A stretch of DNA of 64,000 bases from Brumicola pallidula DSM 14239 = ACAM 615 (GCF_000428905.1 NZ_AUAV01000022.1:47430-111429); one strand, 5' to 3'; shown: positions 22,788-31,922, counted from the stretch's first letter. Notes: a model not told the origin generated them from the sequence alone. Numbers and translations are program-made.

Positions 22788-24173
22788 TTATCGAATATTC
22801 AGTATTGTCTGGTTGAGCTGGTTGTTGACTTCAAGCGCTCTTGAGTTGGCTTGGAAGTTACGCTGAGCGATGATCATGTCAATCAGTTCTGTGGTTAAGT
22901 TAACGTTGGCTTGTTCGAGTGCCGACGAGTTAATGTCACCAAATGTGCCCGTTGTTGCTTCACCTGCTAGGGCTTCACCAGAAAGAATACTTTCTTTCCA
23001 TTGCGTTCCACTTTGTTGAGTTAAGCCTTGTTCATTTGAAAAGCGCACCAGTGCCACACGCACAATAGGCTCTGATGTTCCGTTGGAGAAAGTGGCACGA
23101 ACTAAACCATCAGCACCAATATCGATGCCGGTCAGTCGCCCTACTGGCAAACCATCTTGCTCAAGTGACGTTACTTCAAATGCAGACGCAAATTGTGTTG
23201 GTTCATTGGGTGTTGCATTGTTTCGATCGAGGTTAAAATCGATCGTAATCTGTTGCAGCGGCGAAGAACCGTTGCTCAGGATGTTTGCGCCTAAGGCTTC
23301 AGTTTGAAACTTAGAATTTAATTGTGCTAAACCATCCGCAGATTCAATACCGATAAAGTCACCGCCTTCACTAAATGAGATTTTAGCCGCTGACACACCA
23401 TTACCCGTATTCGCGCCAACAGCATTTGTCGCCGTTGTAGGGTCAGAGTCAGAACCATCCGAGTTTGTTGCATCTACCAATTGATCATCAACTGCAGTAG
23501 CAACATACCATTCGTTGACTACCGCAGGATCGTTGTCCTTAATAAAGTAGTAAGTCATAACATGGCTATCGCCCAGCGAGTCATAAATAGTCACCGACGT
23601 TGCCGCGTTGTATGTTAATGGATCAGTTGGGTCAAAGTCAGCGGCTACTTTGGCTTGGTCACCTGCTGGTAAGTTAAAGCGAACGTCAACTTCAGTTGTT
23701 TGCTGTGGTGACCCCGATGAATCAGGAATGCGCACAGGCACCGTTGTACTTAAGGCGACAGACGCAGATGTTCCGTCATTGTTTACAGGGAAACCAAGCA
23801 AGTTGTCACCAGAAGAGTTAACCACAAAATTATTCGAGTCTAATTTGAATTGACCGGCGCGAGTGAAGGAAAAGTCACGCGATGTAATTTCTGGGATAGT
23901 GGCGAAAAATCCGTTGCCCGTAATAGCTAAATCTAATGAGTTGTTGGTGAAACTTAAACTACCCTGAGAAAATTGCTGCGCAACTTCTTGCGTCAAAGCA
24001 CCGTCACCTACTTTAGTTTTACCTGACGCTAACAAAGAGGCAGCATAAACGTCGCCGAATTCTGCACGAGACTCCTTAAAACCAACTGTATTAACGTTTG
24101 CAATATTATTGGCTGTTGTGTCTAAGTCTTTTTGAGAGGCCGAGACACCACTGAGTGCAATATTAAATGACAT
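22788..24173 (-). CDS. flgE: FlgE flagellar hook protein
   Basis: 461 residues. N-terminus MSFNIALSGVSASQKDLDTTANNIANVNTVGFK and C-terminus LEQANVNLTTELIDMIIAQRNFQANSRALEVNNQLNQTIL are the hook signatures; residues about 85-400 form the variable outer domains. The assembled protein is the hook. It is the last gene of flgBCDE and is followed by a strong terminator. Confidence 0.97.
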   Translation of the reverse strand: MSFNIALSGVSASQKDLDTTANNIANVNTVGFKESRAEFGDVYAASLLASGKTKVGDGALTQEVAQQFSQGSLSFTNNSLDLAITGNGFFATIPEITSRDFSFTRAGQFKLDSNNFVVNSSGDNLLGFPVNNDGTSASVALSTTVPVRIPDSSGSPQQTTEVDVRFNLPAGDQAKVAADFDPTDPLTYNAATSVTIYDSLGDSHVMTYYFIKDNDPAVVNEWYVATAVDDQLVDATNSDGSDSDPTTATNAVGANTGNGVSAAKISFSEGGDFIGIESADGLAQLNSKFQTEALGANILSNGSSPLQQITIDFNLDRNNATPNEPTQFASAFEVTSLEQDGLPVGRLTGIDIGADGLVRATFSNGTSEPIVRVALVRFSNEQGLTQQSGTQWKESILSGEALAGEATTGTFGDINSSALEQANVNLTTELIDMIIAQRNFQANSRALEVNNQLNQTILNIR

Positions 24174-24188
24174 GGGGAAAAACTCCTG

Positions 24189-24881
24189 TTAATTACCGAT
24201 TTGGATAACGTCATCAAGCTTAATGCTAACGTCACCATCTAAATTAAGAATAACACCTTGGCCAGCACCAGTAAGACTAACGCTATCAACATGTCGATTT
24301 ATGGCTGTTGGCAAAGATGTTGGTTCTCCAAGCACATCGCCTTGAACTTGAATGGCGTAGTCACCTGCCGGCAATGGATTGCCGTCTTGGTCTGTGCCAT
24401 CCCAATTAAACTGCACATTGCCCGCTGCAAGTGTGCCGATATTCATCGTACGTACCACTTCACCTTGGCTATTTTGAATCGCAATTTTAGTATCTTGCGA
24501 TGTTTCCTCGTTAATAATAACGCCAGTCACACCTTGACCAGGCTCGGACATATGGCCGATGTTGCCGGTTACCAGTACATTTTGCCCAATCAGACTAGAT
24601 GCTTGCAACGCTTGGCTAGATGTCATTGAAGCCGCAAAGTCACCAAATTTGGTATTCAACTGCGAAATGCCATCTGCCATTGTAAATGACGTCATCTGTG
24701 CAACAAGTTGGTCATTGTTAACCGGTTTTGTTGGATCTTGATTAGCCAACTGCTCGGTTAGCAAGGCAAAGAAGTCTTCTTGTTTCAAGCTTTGCTCTGT
24801 ACCATCCGCTATCTTTACTGCCTCTGGTTTCCAATAGAGGTCTGTATTTAAACCAATTTGTTTGCTGTCTAATGTATTCAC
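24189..24881 (-). CDS. flgD: FlgD hook-capping protein
   Basis: 230 residues. The N-terminal cap segment LKQEDFFALLTEQLANQDPTKPVNNDQLVAQMTSF is the FlgD hallmark, followed by the FlgD Ig/tudor-like domain (VQFNWDGTDQDGNPLPAGDYAIQV, residues about 150-175). It scaffolds hook polymerisation and is later replaced by FlgK. It lies between flgC and flgE in the standard order. Confidence 0.96.
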   Translation of the reverse strand: MNTLDSKQIGLNTDLYWKPEAVKIADGTEQSLKQEDFFALLTEQLANQDPTKPVNNDQLVAQMTSFTMADGISQLNTKFGDFAASMTSSQALQASSLIGQNVLVTGNIGHMSEPGQGVTGVIINEETSQDTKIAIQNSQGEVVRTMNIGTLAAGNVQFNWDGTDQDGNPLPAGDYAIQVQGDVLGEPTSLPTAINRHVDSVSLTGAGQGVILNLDGDVSIKLDDVIQIGN

Positions 24882-24920
24882 TTGATTATCTCCGCTATAA
24901 CTAACAACGTTAACCTAACT

Positions 24921-25343
24921 CTATTGACCTTGACCTAACTGCAACACTCGTCTAAAGATACGTTTTGTTGTGTCTGCAATTTGTACATTCGTTTCATAAC
25001 CTTTGGAAGCGGACAGCATATCTGCCATTTCCTCTACAATATTTACGTTCGGCTTATATATGTAACCATTCGCGTCGGCAAGTGGATTGCCTGGAGCATA
25101 TTCAACCATCAAGGGTTTGGTGCTTTCGACGATCCCGAGTACTTTGACACCAGCGCCTTTGGTCATATCAGAGCTAGCTTGATCTAACGCTGCGGCAAAT
25201 ACTGGGTGGCGCGCTTTGTATGTTTCTTCATAGCTACTGCTAACCGAGTTCGCGTTGGCTATATTACTTGCCGTCGTGTTCAAACGGACACTTTCTGCGC
25301 CCATTCCAGTACTCGCTATCTTCATAATATTAAATAAGCTCAT
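24921..25343 (-). CDS. flgC: FlgC proximal rod protein
   Basis: 140 residues, normal size. MSLFNIMKIASTGMGAESVRLNTTASNIANANS at the N-terminus and NVNIVEEMADMLSASKGYETNVQI at the C-terminus identify FlgC. Its ATG overlaps the flgB stop by 1 bp. It is a periplasmic rod component exported by the flagellar type III apparatus. Confidence 0.96.
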   Translation of the reverse strand: MSLFNIMKIASTGMGAESVRLNTTASNIANANSVSSSYEETYKARHPVFAAALDQASSDMTKGAGVKVLGIVESTKPLMVEYAPGNPLADANGYIYKPNVNIVEEMADMLSASKGYETNVQIADTTKRIFRRVLQLGQGQ

Positions 25344-25741
25344 TAGCCTTGACCTCCGCCTAGTGCCTTTTTCATGCCTTTTATCTTGCCAGTCAATATC
25401 ATTAAGCCGGCTTGATAACGCATACCATTTTCTAGAAAGTTGTTTCTTTCGACCTGAGCATCAACGGTGTTGCCATCGCCGGTATCCGCCTGATCAGGTA
25501 CTCTAAATTCAATTTCTGCTTGCATTTGTGAGCGACCTGAAAGGTGCTTATCGTGAGTTTTAACTAAACCTCCTTGGTCATACTGAGCACTTTTCATCGC
25601 CTTATTAAAGTCGATGTCTCGCGCTTTGTATCCTGGGGTATTTGAGTTCGCCAAATTACCAGAGATCACTTCCATCCTGTCACTGCGAACAGACAATGCT
25701 TTTTGATGAAATCCAACTAATCGGTCTAAACTAATGGCCAT
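25343..25741 (-). CDS. flgB: FlgB proximal rod protein
   Basis: 132 residues from MAISLDRLVGFHQKALSVRS. An in-frame codon 48 bp upstream was not used, because it would place the start inside the sigma-54 promoter at 25780-25796 and the family start is MAIS-like. No strong Shine-Dalgarno is visible. The motif SGNLANSNTPGYKARDIDF is the rod-protein signature. First gene of flgBCDE. Confidence 0.93.
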   Translation of the reverse strand: MAISLDRLVGFHQKALSVRSDRMEVISGNLANSNTPGYKARDIDFNKAMKSAQYDQGGLVKTHDKHLSGRSQMQAEIEFRVPDQADTGDGNTVDAQVERNNFLENGMRYQAGLMILTGKIKGMKKALGGGQG

Positions 25742-25779
25742 GTGTTTTTGCTCAATTACAAACCTACTTGCAAGTGTTG

Positions 25780-25796
25780 AGCAAGTCATGTGCCAA
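25780..25796 (-). promoter_or_regulatory. Sigma-54 promoter of flgBCDE
   Basis: Minus strand TTGGCACATGACTTGCT, matching TTGGCAC-N5-TTGC[A/T] at every fixed position. Start point near 25768, giving a leader of about 27 nt before flgB. It lies in the 103-bp gap after cheR. Confidence 0.93.
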
Positions 25797-25844
25797 TATA
25801 GAGAATGAAACTAAAAGAAATGGTTTTATTGCGAAGTGTAAAGA

Positions 25845-26672
25845 CTAGACCTTAAGGTAGTAGAGGCCTGTAGGCTGGGTTATCATTTTAAATTTATTAC
25901 TAGCATTACCTAACGATTCGGATGCACCAAGTAGTAAAGTACCTTCTGACTGCAAACAAGCGGAAATATCTTGCAGTATTACCGTTTTTCTTTCCGCATC
26001 AAAATAAATGAGTACGTTGCGGCAGAATACGATATCAAATTTACCAAGGGTAGAAAAATTTGAGGTTAAGTTAAACTGGCGGAACGAAACCCACTGTCTA
26101 ATATCGGCGTTTATGGTCATGCTCTGATCTGGATTTAAGGTAAAGTAGCGACGTTTAACGTCGTCAGTTAACCCCCGATTCAATGACAACGTGTCATACG
26201 TGCCAGCGCTAGCAGTTTTTATTACTTTGCTTGATAAGTCAGTACCAATGATGTCGATACCCCGATTAAAAGCGCCTCTATTAACCCTTAAAAAATCAGC
26301 AATCGTCATAGCAATAGAATATGCTTCTTGCCCGGTGGAACTTGCCGCACTCCAAATTCTTATTCTATCTTGTTTTTTTGCCAGCTCCGGCAATAACTTA
26401 CTGAACAGAATTTCAAAAGGGTACTTGTCTCTAAACCACAGAGTTTCATTAGTTGTCATTGCCTCAAGGGCTGCTTGAGTTAACACAGGGTCTTGTTGCG
26501 ATATGACTTTTTGAATGAGAGAGTCGATGTCAGCACTGGCAAAACGATGCATCAATGGCACCATTCTGCTTCTCACTAAATACTGTTTAGCTGCGCCTAA
26601 TACGATGCCACTTTTTGAATGTAAAAAGTGACCGAATCGTTCATAAGAAACCGGAGATAATTGTTTATTCAC
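25845..26672 (-). CDS. cheR: CheR chemotaxis methyltransferase
   Basis: 275 residues, the classic CheR length. It methylates glutamates on chemoreceptors using S-adenosylmethionine. Visible landmarks are NETLWFRDKYPFEIL (residues about 93-107), the SAM-binding WSAASSTGQEAYSIAM, and FDIVFCRNVLIYFD. It starts 6 bp after the cheV stop, so cheV-cheR form an operon upstream of flgB, as in Vibrio and Shewanella. Confidence 0.96.
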   Translation of the reverse strand: MNKQLSPVSYERFGHFLHSKSGIVLGAAKQYLVRSRMVPLMHRFASADIDSLIQKVISQQDPVLTQAALEAMTTNETLWFRDKYPFEILFSKLLPELAKKQDRIRIWSAASSTGQEAYSIAMTIADFLRVNRGAFNRGIDIIGTDLSSKVIKTASAGTYDTLSLNRGLTDDVKRRYFTLNPDQSMTINADIRQWVSFRQFNLTSNFSTLGKFDIVFCRNVLIYFDAERKTVILQDISACLQSEGTLLLGASESLGNASNKFKMITQPTGLYYLKV

Positions 26673-26678
26673 GCAGTG

Positions 26679-27614
26679 TTATTTCTCTTTTGAGTCTGAG
26701 CCCAACCATTTTTCAACAGCAGTGGCGAGTTCATCTGGATGGAATTTTGCAATAAAATCGTCTGCACCCACCTTCTTCACCATTGCCTGATTAAACACAC
26801 CACTCAATGAAGTATGCAATACAACGCGCAATCTAGCTAATTCAGGGTTATTTTTAATTTCGGCTGTTAGTGTATAGCCATCCATTACTGGCATTTCAAT
26901 ATCCGACACAAGAATACCCACTTTATCAGTAACATCGCCGGTTTCACTGGCGAGCTCTTTAAGCCGAGTCAGCGCCTCTTGCCCATTTTTTGCCGTTTCA
27001 ATTTCTAAGCCTAATGCCGTTAATGCTTTTTTGACTTGATTTCTCGCTACTGAAGAATCATCAGCAATGAAAATAATTTTGCCTGCACTTGACTTCACAT
27101 CTAAGGTGGCCGCTAGGTCCTGGCTAATATCAGTTTTTAATGGCGAAATCTCATTTAAAATCTTTTCAACGTCAAGAATTTCGATAAGCTCATCTTCCAC
27201 TTCGGTAACTGCCGTCAAGTAGCTTGCTTTCCCCGTTCCTTTCGGTGGTGGCAGAATAGCATCCCAATTAGTATTGATAATGCGTTCAACTGAGCCGACT
27301 AAAAAGCCTTGCACGGAACGGTTATATTCCGCGATGATAATAAACCCATTTTCCAAATTTTCAATCTTACGACCGCCAGTTGCCAAGCTCAAATCAATAA
27401 TAGAGATGGTTTGGCCACGGATGTGCGCAATACCGCGAACCAAGGCGTTAAGTCTTGGTATTTGCGTTAACGGGGGGCATTGCAAGACTTCACGCACTTT
27501 AAATACGTTGATGCCAAAGCGCTGTTTACCATTGAGTCTGAACAACAGAAGTTCCAGTCGGTTTTGACCCACTAACTGCGTTCGTTGATTAACCGAATCC
27601 ATAATACTGGACAT
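26679..27614 (-). CDS. cheV: CheV chemotaxis coupling protein
   Basis: 311 residues: an N-terminal CheW-like domain (FGINVFKVREVLQCPPLTQIP, residues about 33-53) and a C-terminal receiver domain (IIFIADDSSVARNQVKKAL, then VGILVSDIEMPVMDGYTL with the phospho-acceptor Asp). It couples receptors to CheA and may act as a phosphate sink. The first ATG is chosen because GGAGG lies 6 bp upstream. A possible sigma-54 site is at 27687-27703. Confidence 0.95.
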   Translation of the reverse strand: MSSIMDSVNQRTQLVGQNRLELLLFRLNGKQRFGINVFKVREVLQCPPLTQIPRLNALVRGIAHIRGQTISIIDLSLATGGRKIENLENGFIIIAEYNRSVQGFLVGSVERIINTNWDAILPPPKGTGKASYLTAVTEVEDELIEILDVEKILNEISPLKTDISQDLAATLDVKSSAGKIIFIADDSSVARNQVKKALTALGLEIETAKNGQEALTRLKELASETGDVTDKVGILVSDIEMPVMDGYTLTAEIKNNPELARLRVVLHTSLSGVFNQAMVKKVGADDFIAKFHPDELATAVEKWLGSDSKEK

Positions 27615-27686
27615 TCATTACCTCCAATTTCAGTTTAGGCATGATTGTTGCCTTATCTAATATACCGTATTAAAGAAGCACGTTTA

Positions 27687-27703
27687 AGCGTTAAATGTGC
27701 CGA
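27687..27703 (-). promoter_or_regulatory. Possible sigma-54 promoter of cheV
   Basis: Minus strand TCGGCACATTTAACGCT has the GG-N10-GC spacing and a good -24 element, but the -12 element (ACGCT for TTGCT) is weaker than at flgB or flgF. It would give a leader of about 60 nt. Confidence 0.5.
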
Positions 27704-27717
27704 ACTTTTGACACTCT

Positions 27718-27801
27718 CTGTGCATTGCAATCTGTGCATTGCAATCTGTGCATTGCGATCTGTGCATTGCAATCTGTGCCGTGCAATCTATGCCGTGCAA
27801 T
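27718..27801. repeat. 14-bp minisatellite in the cheV-flgA promoter gap (6 copies)
   Basis: Six contiguous units CTGTGC[ATT/CGT]GCAAT-like start at 27718, 27732, 27746, 27760, 27774 and 27788; the last two carry the CGT variant. It fills most of the divergent gap between the cheV promoter and the flgA start at 27841, so copy number could affect flgA expression. Confidence 0.92.
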
Positions 27802-27840
27802 TTTATTCATCCCAACAAGAGAAAAACAGGTAAAAGACAA

Positions 27841-28548
27841 ATGCAAACAAACACAAGTAACTCGTTATCGACAGCGTTGGGCGTTGGCTTGACCTATTTT
27901 TTAATCATATTTGCGACTGCCGCAAATGCATCTATGCATCAGAGTATACAGCAACAAGCAGCGCTGTATGTCGAACAAAATGCAATTATTGACAATAGTG
28001 CTGATGTGAATATCCAAGCAGCCGAGGTAGACAGTCGAATACGCATACCCGCCTGCAAGGCACCATTTGAATTTGAATCCTCTGCTGCGAGTCTTAAACA
28101 ATCAAACGTATCGGTAAAAGTGACCTGCCCTAATACAAATTGGTATCTTTTTACGTCGGTACAGGTAGAACAAACAAAACCGGTGGTAGTTACATCAGAA
28201 ACAATGAGTCCAGGCTCACTTTTAACTAAAAAAAATCTATACATTGCCGATATACCGACTAATAGACTCAGAGGGTCGACATACAGCAGCACCGAAAACT
28301 TAGTAGGAGCAAGACTTAAGCGCCGAGTGAGACCAGGTCAGATTATCAACGACGGTATGCTTTGTTTCGTTTGTAAAGGTGATAAGGTGACGATAATGGC
28401 GGTTTCTGTTGGCTTAAGTCTGAAAGTATCAGGTATTGCGCAACAAGACGGAAACTTAGGTGACACAATAAGAGTGCAGAACGCCTCATCTAAAAAAATA
28501 GTATCTGCAACGGTGTCTAGTACGAGCGAAGTTAGTATCCAAATCTAA
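27841..28548 (+). CDS. flgA: FlgA, P-ring assembly chaperone
   Basis: 235 residues from ATG 27841. Earlier in-frame ATGs fall inside the minisatellite and would add repeat-derived residues before the signal peptide, so they are rejected. The Sec signal (ALGVGLTYFLIIFATAANA) leads to the periplasm, where FlgA helps assemble FlgI. The C-terminal SAF-like domain shows VTSETMSPGSLLTKKNLYI, LVGARLKRRVRPGQIINDGML and GDTIRVQNASSKKIVSATV. It is divergent from cheV. Confidence 0.94.
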   Translation: MQTNTSNSLSTALGVGLTYFLIIFATAANASMHQSIQQQAALYVEQNAIIDNSADVNIQAAEVDSRIRIPACKAPFEFESSAASLKQSNVSVKVTCPNTNWYLFTSVQVEQTKPVVVTSETMSPGSLLTKKNLYIADIPTNRLRGSTYSSTENLVGARLKRRVRPGQIINDGMLCFVCKGDKVTIMAVSVGLSLKVSGIAQQDGNLGDTIRVQNASSKKIVSATVSSTSEVSIQI

Positions 28549-28651
28549 TAAAAAGAGATAAAATTTTGACGCTTTGGCGTTATGAATAAAAATTAGACGT
28601 AGTATTTTGAGCAAAAGCTGCAGAAAATGTGATTTTATTTCACTTTTTTGC

Positions 28652-28678
28652 TAAAGTTAGACAATGAGAAGTCGATAA
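28652..28678 (+). promoter_or_regulatory. Sigma-28 promoter of flgMN
   Basis: TAAAGTTA, 11 bp, GTCGATAA: 14 of 16 consensus positions with exact spacing. It allows FliA to drive its own anti-sigma factor, the standard feedback. It lies 35 bp before the flgM ATG. Confidence 0.92.
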
Positions 28679-28712
28679 CACTAATGAGGTGTTATCGGTT
28701 CTGGAAAAAATT

Positions 28713-29045
28713 ATGACTATTAATAATATAAACAACAATATAAATAAACCGCAAATTGATGGGCAAAAACTGGCACAACAGCAGATGCAGGGTCAATCGG
28801 CGGATTCAAAAACAGCACAAGTCGCTACACAGTCATCTGTGTTACGTCAAGACTCTGTGTCATTAACGCCGTCTGCACAACAGCTTTCACAGGCGCAGAA
28901 AAAGGACGTTGAGGCGCCAGTAAATCAAGAAAAAGTTGATAAGCTTAAAAAAGCCATCACTGATGGTGATTATAAAATAAACCCTGACGTATTGGCGCAG
29001 AAGATCGCCAAATTGGAATCTCAAATTTTCGGGAATGGAGCTTAG
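28713..29045 (+). CDS. flgM: FlgM anti-sigma-28 factor
   Basis: 110 residues from ATG 28713 (MTINNINNNINKPQ); an upstream in-frame start would lie too close to the promoter. The N-terminal half is Gln/Ser-rich and disordered. The C-terminal sigma-binding part has DSVSLTPSAQQLSQAQ, VDKLKKAITDGDYKINPDVLAQKIAKLE. FlgM holds FliA inactive until it is secreted after hook completion. It sits directly behind a FliA promoter and upstream of flgN. Confidence 0.93.
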   Translation: MTINNINNNINKPQIDGQKLAQQQMQGQSADSKTAQVATQSSVLRQDSVSLTPSAQQLSQAQKKDVEAPVNQEKVDKLKKAITDGDYKINPDVLAQKIAKLESQIFGNGA

Positions 29046-29052
29046 GGTCTAA

Positions 29053-29484
29053 ATGATGACGAGTTTATTAAGTGCAATTGATAAACAAACCGAGCAATTA
29101 ACTGCTTTGAAGGCATTGTTGGAAAATGAGCTTCACTTGATCAGCTCAAGAGAGCCCGAAACTTTGATGGGGTTATTGAAAGACAAAGAAGAAATGCTCA
29201 CCTTGATTGAAGAGCAAGATAACTCGATATCTTCGTTATTCGAGAAAGCAAGGGCGAGTGGTGAAAGTATCGAAGAAGCCTTTGCAGCTATGGACAGTTG
29301 CAACAAAATCATTCATGAATGTAAATATCTAACCCAAATAAATGCAAAGTCGGTTGAGCAAGGCCAATTGCGCCTGACGCATCTTCGCAACCTTATGATG
29401 GAACTTCGCGCTCGCGAATCTATGACTTATGACCGAAGCGGCAAAACAACAGGTGATAATGGGTCGAAAGGATATACTGCATAG
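29053..29484 (+). CDS. flgN: FlgN export chaperone
   Basis: 143 residues, helical, with ISSREPETLMGLLKDKEEMLTLIEEQD near residue 33 and NAKSVEQGQLRLTHLRNLM in the second half, characteristic of FlgN. It binds FlgK and FlgL for export. It begins 8 bp after flgM and shares its promoter. Downstream is a long minisatellite. Confidence 0.9.
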   Translation: MMTSLLSAIDKQTEQLTALKALLENELHLISSREPETLMGLLKDKEEMLTLIEEQDNSISSLFEKARASGESIEEAFAAMDSCNKIIHECKYLTQINAKSVEQGQLRLTHLRNLMMELRARESMTYDRSGKTTGDNGSKGYTA

Positions 29485-29571
29485 CAGTAGTAAATAGCAG
29501 TAATAAATAATTGCTGCGAATAGCCATATCGCATAATCAGAAAGCCATCTAACGCCCTGACTTTGACTTTC

Positions 29572-29780
29572 GCTTCTCACTACTATGCCCGCTTCTCACT
29601 ACTATGCCCACTTCTCACTACTATGCCCACTTCTCACTACTATGCCCACTTCTCACTACTATGCCCACTTCTCACTACTATGCCCACTTCTCACTACTAT
29701 GCCCGCTTCTCACTACTATGCCCGCTTCTCACCTTTATGCCCGCTACCCGCTACCATGCCCACTTCTCAATATTATTGCG
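29572..29780. repeat. 19-bp minisatellite after flgN (9 regular plus 2 degenerate copies)
   Basis: Units [G/A]CTTCTCACTACTATGCCC begin at 29572 and repeat every 19 bp to 29742, followed by two diverged units. The unit length is not a multiple of three, so all three plus-strand frames stay open through it. Those frames are artefacts, not genes. Direct abutment without spacers rules out a CRISPR array. Confidence 0.95.
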
Positions 29781-29824
29781 GCTATTTCAAAGCTTAGATT
29801 CAAGTAACAAGATTTTTTACGCAT

Positions 29825-29850
29825 AAAAAAGCCAGCGAACGATGCTGGCT
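29825..29850 (-). terminator. Rho-independent terminator of flgP
   Basis: Minus strand AGCCAGC-ATCGTTC-GCTGGCT followed by a run of T residues, 52 nt after the flgP stop. Confidence 0.88.
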
Positions 29851-29902
29851 TAATAACGTTAACTAATTTTAGCGCTGCACATACTGTTATAATTAGTATG
29901 TA

Positions 29903-30385
29903 TTAATAATAGGTCACCTTTCTAATTTTCTTAGGTTTTGCTGTCGACAGGTAAATATCGAAAACACGAGACATATCCAGCTCAAGTTCAGTTGCATAGG
30001 TGTCTTCACCTACGGGGTAACTTTTTAGCACTCTTGCACCGCGTATTACACCTTCGACTGAGCTTTTCAATTGGTTGTTGGTTAAAATTAGGTTTGCTAA
30101 CTCCTGTTCACCGTCAACTTTTTGGCCAAAAACCTGTTCAGCCAGTTCTCGATAAGCATCTAATTTTGATGCTTTTATCGCCATTAGTGTTTTTGTAGAC
30201 TCATCACTGCCGAGTTGTGCTGAAATTGGCGCATATCCTACGGCGCTTAGCACAGGATAACTTGCCGGCTCAATGGTTTCCCATTCTACATGTTTAGTAA
30301 ACATTGAACTACAGCCTGATAGGCCTAAACAAGTGATAGCTCCTACAGTAGCTACAATGATGCGTATTTTGTTCATCTTTGGCAT
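29903..30385 (-). CDS. flgP: FlgP flagellar outer-membrane lipoprotein
   Basis: 160 residues. Lipoprotein signal with lipobox LSGC (Cys25), then an LPP20-type domain: MAIKASKLDAYRELAEQVFGQKVDGEQEL, VEGVIRGARVLKSYPVGEDTYATELELDMSRV. FlgP contributes to the outer-membrane disc or H-ring of sheathed and polar flagella in Vibrio and relatives. The first ATG is used, with AGGTAG upstream. It is divergent from flgT. Confidence 0.9.
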   Translation of the reverse strand: MPKMNKIRIIVATVGAITCLGLSGCSSMFTKHVEWETIEPASYPVLSAVGYAPISAQLGSDESTKTLMAIKASKLDAYRELAEQVFGQKVDGEQELANLILTNNQLKSSVEGVIRGARVLKSYPVGEDTYATELELDMSRVFDIYLSTAKPKKIRKVTYY

Positions 30386-30633
30386 TTTCTACCTATCCAT
30401 ATTTTTATTGATTATGCGGCTAGTTAAGTGCCCCATAAATCAGGGCGTTTACTCAACGTTTGTCGATAGCAGGATCAATGCAAAATATGCACCATTTTTA
30501 ACAGTACTGAAAACTGAATAGTCTGGCACATAACTTGTATAGCTTTATGTATAGAAAGCACCTGCGCGCTAAACACGAGTTGTTGATGCGCGCCACTAGT
30601 TAGTACCATACAAGCCAAAAAGTGAATTGCCCA

Positions 30634-31791
30634 ATGAAATTTGTACACTATATAACTTACACATTATTATTAACCACATTAACGTTGGGCCAATCAGCCA
30701 GTGCGGCGTGGTTTTCAGCAACAGGTCAAGCTGCCATTTTAAATGGTGATAAGACAGCAGCAAAACAACAAGCTACCGAAGAGGCTATCAAGCAAGCATT
30801 ACTTTTTGCAGGCGCATCAGTGAGAAGTGTGCAACAAATGACTAACGGTTTGTTATTGGATGATCATTTAGAAATTCGCTCAAGCGGAGAAGTGAACACT
30901 CTAGAACTCATAGACGAGGTCTATTCGGATGGCTATGTTACGGTATCTATTCGCGCCGATATTTTTTCACAAGAGACTCAATGTTCAGCCGCTGACTATA
31001 CAAAAAGATTGGCTACAACCTATTTCCCTATTCGCTATGGTTCGCAAGCAGCAGATGGACAAATACATAAATTAGGCGCTGCGGCAGCACTAAAATTGCA
31101 AGAAATATTTTCGCAAATAAGCACCGGATTAACGCTCAGTGAAGTCGAGCCCTACACGCTTAACTGGCACAATACTGACCAACAAATTCAAGCCACTAAA
31201 TTAGCTCAAAAAACAGATGTACAATATGTACTTGCCGTCACTATAGATGATATTAGCGTTGAACGTAATCGAGCAAATGCATTTAAATTTTGGCAAGGTG
31301 AACAAGCTATTCGCAACTTTGCTTACACATTAACCTTATTGAATGGCGCGTCAGGCGAAGAGCTAATGACTAAACAATATCGTGTGTCGGAGGCTTGGGA
31401 ATTTGATATGACGCGTAAAATTGACGTTAATTCAGACCAATTTTGGCGAAGTCGTTATGGCAGAGCTATACTTAAAAGCATGCAAACCTCAGCAATAGAT
31501 TTAGAAGAGTTTGCCATTTGTGAACCCACAATGGGCAGAATTTTGGCGGTCGCCGATAATCAATTACAGATAAACCTAGGCAAAAATCAAAAAGTCAAAG
31601 CTGGCGATACATTAACCCTGTTCAACGTAAAACAAATTAGAGATTCTTTTGGTCAAGAGTATAAGCAATTTGTATTGCACCCTACTGCACTTGTGGTTAC
31701 TCAAGTATTTGCCGAAACAGCAACGGTGACTAGCCGCGATCGCAGTTTACTGGGGAATATTCAAGCAAATGACTATGTTGCGCGACAATAA
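30634..31791 (+). CDS. flgT: FlgT flagellar H-ring protein
   Basis: 385 residues from ATG 30634 (MKFVHYITYTLLLTTLTLGQSASA, a Sec signal); a GTG four codons upstream is less suitable. FlgT makes the H-ring around the LP-ring and anchors the Na+-type motor stator parts in Vibrio. The N-terminal domain has ILNGDKTAAKQQATEEAIKQALLFAGASV, and the C-terminal domain ends LGKNQKVKAGDTLTLFNVKQI..LLGNIQANDYVARQ. It is opposite flgP in the usual pair. Confidence 0.92.
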   Translation: MKFVHYITYTLLLTTLTLGQSASAAWFSATGQAAILNGDKTAAKQQATEEAIKQALLFAGASVRSVQQMTNGLLLDDHLEIRSSGEVNTLELIDEVYSDGYVTVSIRADIFSQETQCSAADYTKRLATTYFPIRYGSQAADGQIHKLGAAAALKLQEIFSQISTGLTLSEVEPYTLNWHNTDQQIQATKLAQKTDVQYVLAVTIDDISVERNRANAFKFWQGEQAIRNFAYTLTLLNGASGEELMTKQYRVSEAWEFDMTRKIDVNSDQFWRSRYGRAILKSMQTSAIDLEEFAICEPTMGRILAVADNQLQINLGKNQKVKAGDTLTLFNVKQIRDSFGQEYKQFVLHPTALVVTQVFAETATVTSRDRSLLGNIQANDYVARQ

Positions 31792-31793
31792 GG

Positions 31794-31922
31794 TTGAATT
31801 TGCTAACTTCAGCAAAAGTCACTGTTGTTTTACTTCTTATTTTCGCGCACACTACCGCTCGTCCTGCAGACCTTAATTTCAAGCAGGGCCACTTAAGAAG
31901 TGTCATTTTAAGTGCGCACTAA
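31794..31922 (+). CDS. Small exported peptide frame after flgT (uncertain)
   Basis: A 42-codon frame opens at a TTG 2 bp after the flgT stop and encodes a good Sec-signal-like stretch (AKVTVVLLLIFAHTTARPA) plus about 20 residues, ending 11 bp before tRNA-Arg. No ribosome site is clear. It may be the truncated 5' end of a flagellar gene such as flgO, cut when DNA was gained or lost at the tRNA, or it may be chance. Confidence 0.3.
   Translation: MNLLTSAKVTVVLLLIFAHTTARPADLNFKQGHLRSVILSAH

Noticed and set aside
27739..27840. An upstream ATG for flgA
   Set aside because: It lies inside the 14-bp minisatellite and would put repeat-derived residues before a good signal peptide; ATG 27841 gives a normal FlgA.
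29572..29780. Possible CRISPR array or overlapping small genes rich in Tyr/Pro/His
   Set aside because: The 19-bp units abut without spacers and leave all three frames open, so this is a minisatellite and the open frames are artefacts.
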